Assembly: GCA_024642645.1 (NCBI GenBank)
Contig: JAHEAS010000218.1
Location: 1 to 6,323 of the forward strand
DNA: 6,323 nt
Source: Saprospirales bacterium
Lineage (GTDB): Bacteria > Bacteroidota > Bacteroidia > Chitinophagales > Saprospiraceae
Reading direction: 5' to 3'
The translations under genes were made by a program, and so were the position numbers. Shown in pieces: positions 1-4,746 of this stretch. Each line of letters begins with the position of its first letter. The first letter of the stretch is position 1. The notes under the pieces were generated by a model, which was not told the DNA's origin, made no database searches, and was given only the letters and a program-made list of their open reading frames with translations.

Positions 1-359
1 AGTCCCACATCGAAGCCCCGCCGCCAAGTGGGTTGAAAAAAGAGCGGACGTGCTGCCGAGCCTAGGTTGCCGAGGCTGGCGTAGTCGTAATCCTGCCGAC
101 GGATGGGGTCGTACTGGTGCACCGAACTGAGCAGACTGTCGCTGAATGGAAAGACAAGGTTTGGTTCGTCGGCGTAAAAGAAAAAAATGTCCGAAGTATC
201 GAGCGCCAAGCGTTGCACGCCACTACCGCCGCCACCGCCACCGCCGAACTTGCCAGCAACACCACCCAATCCGCCACCGCCGCCACCGAATTGCGCAGCA
301 GCATGTTCAACGAACAATACGCTGAAAATCATGAGTATATAAAACGACAGTCGATTCAT
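1..359 (-). CDS. Putative porin (Porin_10-like outer-membrane beta-barrel), N-terminal part
   Basis: Only the first 119 codons are in the window; the frame runs open through base 1. The ATG at 359-357 opens a signal peptide: MNRLSF, a hydrophobic stretch to about residue 17, then EHAAA with likely cleavage after Ala22. The mature protein begins with a glycine-rich linker, residues 24-47, containing FGGGGGG twice. From residue 54 it reads DTSDIFFFYADEPN, then VFPFSDSLL, HQYDPIRRQDYDY, ASLGNLGSAARPLFFQP and WRRGFDVGL. I recognise this as the conserved start of the Bacteroidota 'putative porin' family (Porin_10), large outer-membrane barrels. What it transports cannot be told from the sequence. 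The 90-base upstream spacer shows no good Shine-Dalgarno and no convincing TAnnTTTG promoter. The family call rests on remembered motifs and on the N-terminus only. Confidence 0.8.
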   Translation of the reverse strand, partial: MNRLSFYILMIFSVLFVEHAAAQFGGGGGGLGGVAGKFGGGGGGGSGVQRLALDTSDIFFFYADEPNLVFPFSDSLLSSVHQYDPIRRQDYDYASLGNLGSAARPLFFQPTWRRGFDVG

Positions 360-449
360 TTAGGCTAAAAATGTGTATGTAAAAACAGGCTGATACGGTC
401 TCGATGGATGAATTTTGCCAAAGTTTAACAGCTCAAAGCCGCAATCTCC

Positions 450-1817
450 TCAACCCTTCGACAGTGTTTCAGAAATATCCGTCCTCCTCGCCTGCAAAGC
501 CGGAATCAGCGCCGCCACAAAACCCACGGCAAGCGCCCCGACAAACAACCAGCCTTCCTCCGGCAAAAACTTCCAGCCAGAGAACGAGTAGCGGTAAGTA
601 CTTTTCATAAAACCCGCCAAAATACCCAGGCTGAAATGGCTCAAAACGATGCCCAGCACGTAGCCCAGCACCGCCAGCAACAGCCCTTCCAAGATGATGA
701 GTTGGAACAGCGTACCCGGCGAACCGCCCATCACCCGCATCAGCGCCAGCTCGTAGCGGCGGTCACGCAGCGAGGAAAAAAGCGAGATAAAAATGCTGAG
801 ACCCGACACAATCACAATCACCCAAGCCAGCATTTTCAGCGTGTCTGCACCGAGGCCGAGGTTGGTTTGCAACCGGGCGATTTCGTTCGGCGGACTGGCG
901 GCCATCAGCTCGGTATTTTCGTTGATGTTGCGGGCCATGTTCAGCGCTTGGATGTTCGTTCGGGAGCGAAAGCGAATCAGGATTGCCGTGATGTCTTTGT
1001 CCGTTTTTTCCATCAAATCCAACCGCTGCTGCTGTGCTAATTGACTGATTGTCAATGAGTCGTAAGTCGTCGGTGCTACTTTCGTATGCTCGTGTTCAGC
1101 ATGACTGTGCGCTTCCACAGAGGCAGCATCCAGACTGCCAACCGTCTCCTCCCCGTCCACCGTCTGCCGTCCACCGTCCACCGTCTCCTCCCCGTCCACC
1201 GATTGATGTTCGTGCGAAGCCCAAATACTCTCGCTCGGCGTCAGCACCAGTTGGTCAATCACCGAGCCGCTCGGTTTCAAAATACCCACCACGGTGAAAT
1301 CATGCTCGTGCTCCTCGATACCATCCACCAGTCCGTGTGAGCTTTTGAATCTGTCGCCAATGTGCAAGTGCTGGGCATCAGCCACCGCAGCACCAACCGT
1401 GACCTCCATCGGGTTCGCCCAGAGTTTTCCTTCGGCAATGGTGGCATCGTAGAATTGCAGGATGTCATAGGTCGTACCGACGATGCGATAGCCCCGGTAG
1501 CTGTCACCGAGCGAGAGCGGTACAGCCTGCTTGATGAGCGGGTGTTTTGGGTTCAAAAAGGCCCGTGATTTTTCGATGGGAATATTGCCCGTGGGGTTGT
1601 CCACATGGTACATGGCGCAGAGAATCATCTGCAGCGGGCTGCCCTTCGCCCCCAGCACGAGGTCCACGCCAGCGAGGTTTTTATCGAAATTCTCCTCGAC
1701 CTGGTGGTTCAAGTTGACCAACAATGACACCAAACCCACCCCCAGTGCAAACAGGATGAGGGAAAGCGCCATGTTCAGCGGCTTATTGACCAGGTTTTTC
1801 CAACTTAATTTAAGCAT
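450..1817 (-). CDS. FtsX/MacB-type ABC transporter permease with histidine-rich periplasmic loop
   Basis: A 455-residue inner-membrane permease of the four-helix type VII (MacB/LolE/FtsX) class. Helix 1 is at about residues 15-35 (MALSLILFALGVGLVSLLV), followed by a large periplasmic MacB_PCD-like domain to about 327. Helices 2-4 are at about 328-350, 370-396 and 422-442. The stretch SLRDRRYELALMRVMGGSP after helix 2 is the usual FtsX coupling segment, and QARRTDISETL is a typical C-terminus. It should pair with the ATPase ending 89 bases upstream. Such complexes act in lipoprotein or lipid extraction, efflux or envelope signalling rather than classical import; the substrate is unknown. Oddities: the periplasmic domain carries histidine clusters (EEHEH 168-172, SHEH 201-204, AHSHAEHEH 236-244), suggesting metal binding, and residues about 206-226 are encoded by a 7-base tandem array. 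The ATG at 1817-1815 lies inside the last unit of the intergenic octamer array. The N-terminus MLKLSWKN fits the family, so I trust this start. Confidence 0.9.
   Translation of the reverse strand: MLKLSWKNLVNKPLNMALSLILFALGVGLVSLLVNLNHQVEENFDKNLAGVDLVLGAKGSPLQMILCAMYHVDNPTGNIPIEKSRAFLNPKHPLIKQAVPLSLGDSYRGYRIVGTTYDILQFYDATIAEGKLWANPMEVTVGAAVADAQHLHIGDRFKSSHGLVDGIEEHEHDFTVVGILKPSGSVIDQLVLTPSESIWASHEHQSVDGEETVDGGRQTVDGEETVGSLDAASVEAHSHAEHEHTKVAPTTYDSLTISQLAQQQRLDLMEKTDKDITAILIRFRSRTNIQALNMARNINENTELMAASPPNEIARLQTNLGLGADTLKMLAWVIVIVSGLSIFISLFSSLRDRRYELALMRVMGGSPGTLFQLIILEGLLLAVLGYVLGIVLSHFSLGILAGFMKSTYRYSFSGWKFLPEEGWLFVGALAVGFVAALIPALQARRTDISETLSKG
1144..1200. repeat. In-frame heptamer array (GTCCACC units) inside the permease gene
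   Basis: GTC starts recur at 1144, 1155, 1162, 1169, 1176, 1183 and 1194, giving spacings of 11, 7, 7, 7, 7 and 11. Three of the four complete 7-base units are GTCCACC and one is GTCTGCC. They are flanked on both sides by the 11-base form GTCTCCTCCCC. A perfect 22-base direct repeat (1141-1162 and 1180-1201) results, with period 39. Because 39 is 13 codons, the reading frame is preserved, and the protein reads VDGEETV, then DGGRQT, then VDGEETV. The array sits in the hydrophilic histidine-rich part of the periplasmic domain, where length variation should be tolerated. Confidence 0.85.
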
Positions 1818-1916
1818 TGCTGTATTGTTATATTGTCAGATTGTCAAATTGTTGGATTGCTGTGGTGTCATCACGAATAACAATACAGCAATAAACAATC
1901 AAGCAATCACAACAAT
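1816..1916. repeat. Facing arrays of an 8-base unit (ATTGYTNN) filling the ATPase-permease spacer
   Basis: On the plus strand ATTG occurs at 1816, 1824, 1832, 1840, 1848 and 1856, six units of exactly 8 bases: ATTGCTGT, ATTGTTAT, ATTGTCAG, ATTGTCAA, ATTGTTGG, ATTGCTGT. The facing arm carries the complement CAAT at 1881, 1889, 1896, 1904 and 1913 (spacings 8, 7, 8, 9). Some units are perfect complements across the arms, for example 1856-1863 with 1885-1892 and 1824-1831 with 1877-1884. Several pairing registers are therefore possible. The centre (1864-1875) holds a small GTG/CAC stem around TCAT. The array reaches into both neighbours: its first unit contains bases of the permease start codon, and its last units overlap the ATPase stop codon and final codons. 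Confidence 0.9.
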
Positions 1917-2533
1917 ATTTTTTTCGCAAACCGCTCCTTCAACCGCCCATCGTGTGTCACCACCAGCAGCGTAGCGTTCACCTCCGAAGCCGTTTCTTCC
2001 AGCAAGCGGATGACTTCATCGGTGTTTTTATCGTCGAGGGCGGAGGTTGGTTCATCGGCGAGGATGATTTCGGGCTTGTTCACCAGTGCACGGGCGATGG
2101 CAGCACGTTGGCGCTCACCTTGGCTGAGGGCATCCGTTTTTGCATTGATTTTGTGACCGATGCCGAGCCTGTCCAGCAATTTGGCAATGTGATTTTTATC
2201 CACCGGAAGCCCGGCGAGTTGTTGCGCCAGCTCCAAATTTTCGCCCACCCGCAGCGACCGGACAAAGTGCGGTGTCTGAAAAATGATGCCTATTTTTTTA
2301 CCCCGAAATTTATCCAACTGACTGGTTTTCAACGCATTGATAGCCGTTTCGCCCACCACCACCGAGCCTTGTTGGGGGGTCAGCAAGCCGCCGAGCAGGT
2401 GAAGCAGCGTCGTTTTCCCACAGCCCGATTGGCCGAGCAGCAGCCAGTGCTCACCCGTTTCGCAGCGGATGTCGGGGAAGGCCAGAGCGCTGCCACCGTT
2501 GTAGGAATATTGAAGGTTTGTGGTTTGAAGCAC
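1907..2533 (-). CDS. ABC transporter ATP-binding protein, LolD/MacB type
   Basis: A 208-residue nucleotide-binding subunit that powers the permease encoded just downstream. Visible motifs: aromatic A-loop region LQYSY (7-11), Walker A GQSGCGKT (34-41), Q-loop IIFQTPHF with Gln86, signature LSQGE (136-140), Walker B IILADE (156-161), D-loop SALD (164-167) and switch His194 in VVTHD. The compact length and sequence match the LolD/MacB/FtsE branch that pairs with FtsX-type permeases. Start choice: the open frame extends to a TTG at 2611-2609, but those 26 extra residues are encoded by the GGTTGAT palindromic array and look unlike any ABC N-terminus. I prefer the GTG at 2533-2531, preceded by AAAAGAGA, which gives MLQTTNLQYSY as usual for the family. 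No in-frame ATG is available nearby. The stop codon and last residues overlap the octamer array downstream. Confidence 0.9.
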   Translation of the reverse strand: MLQTTNLQYSYNGGSALAFPDIRCETGEHWLLLGQSGCGKTTLLHLLGGLLTPQQGSVVVGETAINALKTSQLDKFRGKKIGIIFQTPHFVRSLRVGENLELAQQLAGLPVDKNHIAKLLDRLGIGHKINAKTDALSQGERQRAAIARALVNKPEIILADEPTSALDDKNTDEVIRLLEETASEVNATLLVVTHDGRLKERFAKKILL

Positions 2534-2541
2534 TCTCTTTT

Positions 2542-2623
2542 GGTTGATAAGGGTTGATGAGGGTTGATGAGGTTGATGGGCCAGAATATCAACCCTATCA
2601 ACTCTTATCAACCCTTATCAACC
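2542..2623. repeat. Palindromic array of a 10-base unit (GGTTGATRAG), 4 + 4 copies
   Basis: GTTGAT occurs at 2543, 2553, 2563 and 2572 (spacings 10, 10, 9). Its complement ATCAAC occurs at 2588, 2597, 2607 and 2617 (spacings 9, 10, 10), an exact mirror image. Arms 2543-2577 and 2588-2622 match at 31 of 35 positions by my count, with a further G-C pair at 2542/2623 and a 10-base loop (2578-2587). The array occupies nearly the whole spacer between the methyltransferase stop (2630) and the preferred ATPase start (2533). No run of T follows on the coding strand, so it does not look like an intrinsic terminator. Confidence 0.92.
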
Positions 2624-2629
2624 CCATTT

Positions 2630-3355
2630 TCATTTTTCCGCCATCACGATATACTGGTAGTCCAGCGCACAGTCATCGGACTCGATGATGGTAAAACCGG
2701 CGTCATCCAACTCATTTTCCACTTCGTAAAGTTCGAGGCGCACCTCGGGCTTGGGATATTTGATGGGCATTCGTTTTTTCTTGAAGTCCACCACGATGAT
2801 TTTGCCGCCTTTCGGCAGCACGTTCAGCAGGTTTTTCAAATATTCCACCCGGTTTTGGATGTAGATGTAGGTATTCACTACCAGCACAATGTCGGCCTCA
2901 TCGGGCTTGAGCTTGGGGTCGTTGGGCATGCCAAGGCGGGTCTCAAAGCGGCCCTGGTATTCTGGTTTCAACTCCACCAGCTTGATACTATCCATAAATT
3001 GGATAAAGCGTGGGTCGAGTTCCACAGCGATGACGTGCTTGGCTTGCTGCGCTAGCCTGCGGGAAAAGAAGCCCGAACCAGCCCCAATATCAGCTACGGT
3101 CTTGTTCGTCAAATCACCCATTTTGCCAATGACCACCTCTGGTTTTTGCCACACGTCACGCCCTGGCGGGTCGTACTGCCGGAGCAGGTTTTGAAGGCTG
3201 GCACTGTCAGTTGGCAGGCCATTTTGTAAGGCCGTCGTGTCGGCTGGCTTCGGGGCTTTGGTGTTGCCTTCGGCAATGGGGTCATCGGAGCCGCAAGCCA
3301 CTAGCAGTAGCGCCAAAACAAGGCTAAGAATTGTGAGGTTGTGTTGGATTTTCAT
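2630..3355 (-). CDS. Lipoprotein with class I SAM-dependent methyltransferase domain
   Basis: A 241-residue protein with a lipoprotein signal peptide: positive-to-hydrophobic N-terminus (residues 1-20) ending in lipobox LVAC with Cys21. The residues after the cysteine, GSDD, are acidic and resemble surface-export signals known from Bacteroidota lipoproteins, so display on the cell surface is possible (inference). A low-complexity linker to about residue 55 leads to the domain. DVWQKPEVVIGKMG (67-80) and motif I VADIGAGSG (87-95) are followed by AVELD with acidic Glu112, the strand VLVVNTYIYI (157-166), LPKGGKIIVVDFKKK and a C-terminal DDAGFTIIESD. Motif I and the acidic residue ending strand 2 indicate SAM binding. 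The substrate is unknown; similar lipoprotein-anchored methyltransferases are, as I recall, common in Bacteroidota and mostly uncharacterised. The gene starts 44 bases after fumarylacetoacetase, so co-transcription is possible, with no evident shared pathway. Confidence 0.88.
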   Translation of the reverse strand: MKIQHNLTILSLVLALLLVACGSDDPIAEGNTKAPKPADTTALQNGLPTDSASLQNLLRQYDPPGRDVWQKPEVVIGKMGDLTNKTVADIGAGSGFFSRRLAQQAKHVIAVELDPRFIQFMDSIKLVELKPEYQGRFETRLGMPNDPKLKPDEADIVLVVNTYIYIQNRVEYLKNLLNVLPKGGKIIVVDFKKKRMPIKYPKPEVRLELYEVENELDDAGFTIIESDDCALDYQYIVMAEK

Positions 3356-3363
3356 TTTAAAAT

Positions 3364-3378
3364 GGAGGCAGAGCCCCC
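3364..3378 (-). terminator. Small GC-rich hairpin in the fumarylacetoacetase-methyltransferase spacer
   Basis: On the minus strand GGGGGC-TCT-GCCTCC forms a 6-pair stem with one G-T wobble and a 3-base loop, followed by ATTTT. It lies between the fumarylacetoacetase stop (3400) and the methyltransferase ATG (3355). It could be a weak terminator or attenuator, or a structure close to the methyltransferase start codon only 8 bases away. The T-run is just four bases, so termination is doubtful. Confidence 0.25.
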
Positions 3379-3399
3379 TAACTTTTTACATTGTCCTTT

Positions 3400-4659
3400 T
3401 TACTTCCCAATAACCTTCCCTGCTGCCACACCAAACCCGATGCGGACACCGTTCCGTTCCCCCCATCCCCGCATCACCACGGTGTCTCCGTCGTTGATAA
3501 ATTTGCGCTCGGAGCCGTCCGAGAGTTTCAGCGGCTTCGTACCACGCCAAGTCAGTTCCAGCATCGAGCCGTAGCTGTCTGGCGATTTACCGCTGATGGT
3601 GCCACTGGCGCAGAGGTCGCCGATATTCAGGTTGCAGCCGTTGACGGTGTGGTGCGCCAGTTGCTGCACCATGTTCCAGTACATGTACTTGAAATTGGAG
3701 CGGCAAACCACGGCATTGGCGCCGTTTTCCGCTTGTATTTCCACCTCCAAATGAAGGTCGTAATTCTTCTCCCCCTGTGATTGCAGATAGGGTAAAACCG
3801 CTGGCTCCTGCACTGGCCCGGCCACCCGGAACGGTTCTAGCGCATCCAACATGACCACCCACGGACTGGCCGTGGAGGCGAAGTTTTTTGCCAAAAACGG
3901 CCCCAGCGGCACGTACTCCCAGCTCTGGATGTCCCGTGCCGACCAGTCATTGAACAGCATCAAGCCAAAAATGTGCTCCTCCGCATCGGCGATACTCACT
4001 GGGCTGCCCATCGCATTGGGCTTGCCCACCACAAAGGCCATTTCCAGCTCGAAATCCATCAGCTTCGTTGGGCCAAAAACCGGCTGGTCGGTGCCTTGCG
4101 GCAACGTCTGCCCACTGGGCCGATGCACTGGCGTACCCGACACCACAATGCTCGATGCCCGACCGTGGTAGCCCACGGGCAGGTGCTTCCAGTTGGGCAG
4201 TAGCGGGTTGTCCGGACGGAACATGGAGCCGACGTTTGTGGCGTGTTCAATGCTGGAGTAGAAGTCGGTGTAGTCGCCGATTTGGATGGGTAGCAGCATT
4301 TCCACTTTGTCCATCGGGTGCAGGAAGTGCCAAGCGAGGTCTTTCGCCTCGTCGTTCTTGGCATCCAGCAGGTCGGCGAGGCGGTCACGCAGTTGACGGA
4401 CTTTGGGCTTGCCGAGCGCCATGAGGTCGTTGAGATAGCGGTTGCTGTAAATCTCGTTGTCCAACTCAACATCGTCGAGCAGGTCCATGTAGTTTAACAC
4501 GGCTAGGTCCACCACGTTGTCGCCGATGGCAGTGCAAAGCCGAGGCGTCGGGTTGCTCTCGGTGCGGAACACGCCGAACGGCAGGTTCTGAATCGGGAAG
4601 TCACTGTCGGCGGGCACTTCCACCCACGATTTTCGGGTCGGGTCGTTTGCTTTAATCAT
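3400..4659 (-). CDS. fahA: Fumarylacetoacetase (EC 3.7.1.2)
   Basis: A 419-residue cytoplasmic hydrolase that splits 4-fumarylacetoacetate into fumarate and acetoacetate, the last step of phenylalanine/tyrosine breakdown through homogentisate. Length equals that of the animal enzyme, and the key residues are in register at about +5 or +6. DYTDFYSS (129-136) holds metal ligand Asp132, and His139 in EHATNVGSMFR is the catalytic base. VGYHGRASSIVVSGTP (162-177) and DFELE (Glu204 and Glu206, metal ligands) follow. LFNDWSARDIQSWEY has Asp238, Arg242 and Gln245; GPFLAKNF has Lys258; GTISG has Thr354; and MLELTW has Glu368. The N-terminal SH3-like FAA_hydrolase_N region is also present (PFGVFRTE, DLAVL). 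No other homogentisate-pathway gene is in the window, so the gene stands apart from its pathway here. The ATG at 4659-4657 lies five bases beyond the end of the upstream octamer array. Confidence 0.97.
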   Translation of the reverse strand: MIKANDPTRKSWVEVPADSDFPIQNLPFGVFRTESNPTPRLCTAIGDNVVDLAVLNYMDLLDDVELDNEIYSNRYLNDLMALGKPKVRQLRDRLADLLDAKNDEAKDLAWHFLHPMDKVEMLLPIQIGDYTDFYSSIEHATNVGSMFRPDNPLLPNWKHLPVGYHGRASSIVVSGTPVHRPSGQTLPQGTDQPVFGPTKLMDFELEMAFVVGKPNAMGSPVSIADAEEHIFGLMLFNDWSARDIQSWEYVPLGPFLAKNFASTASPWVVMLDALEPFRVAGPVQEPAVLPYLQSQGEKNYDLHLEVEIQAENGANAVVCRSNFKYMYWNMVQQLAHHTVNGCNLNIGDLCASGTISGKSPDSYGSMLELTWRGTKPLKLSDGSERKFINDGDTVVMRGWGERNGVRIGFGVAAGKVIGK

Positions 4660-4664
4660 CTCTT

Positions 4665-4743
4665 ATTGTTGGGATTGCTGAATTGTTATATTGTTGGTTT
4701 GACTTGCTCGAAAAACAATTCAACAATATAGCAATCCAGCAAT
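4665..4743. repeat. Facing arrays of the 8-base unit (ATTGYTNN), second copy
   Basis: ATTG occurs at 4665, 4674, 4682 and 4690, and a diverged TTTG keeps the 8-base phase at 4698. The facing arm has CAAT at 4716, 4724, 4732 and 4740, spacing exactly 8. Units are ATTGTTGGG, ATTGCTGA, ATTGTTAT, ATTGTTGG on the left and AAAACAAT, TCAACAAT, ATAGCAAT, CCAGCAAT on the right. Pairing them in order gives about 25 matches in 32 with a 14-base loop (4698-4711); the mismatches fall at the two variable positions of the unit. The array nearly fills the spacer between the stop at 4747 and the start at 4659, and shares the 13-mer ATTGTTATATTGT with the array at 1816-1916. Confidence 0.9.
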
Positions 4744-4746
4744 CAC

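Noticed and set aside
419..426. Bacteroidota-type promoter upstream of the porin (minus-strand AAACTTTG)
   Set aside because: It misses the TA of TAnnTTTG and has no TTTG element at the expected distance upstream.
636..1040. 134-codon plus-strand open frame, and another at 1531-1974
   Set aside because: Both are shadows of the permease (the second also crosses the octamer array and ATPase end); no family signature or start signal.
1816..1916. CRISPR array
   Set aside because: Units are 8 bases without spacers, and the arms face each other; no cas genes nearby.
1952..2557. 201-codon open frame on the plus strand
   Set aside because: It lies antisense to the ABC ATPase, whose motifs are all intact on the minus strand, and its translation shows no recognisable domain.
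2542..2623. Inverted repeats as ends of a mobile element (MITE)
   Set aside because: I saw no target-site duplication, the arms are internally tandem, and a different unit family occupies the other spacers in the same way, which a single mobile element would not explain.
2564..3055. 163-codon plus-strand open frame
   Set aside because: Antisense to the lipoprotein methyltransferase, starting inside the decamer array; no domain recognised.
4665..4743. Intrinsic terminators at the array hairpins
   Set aside because: The stems are AT-rich or imperfect and no T-run follows them on the coding strand; the next bases lead straight into a start codon.
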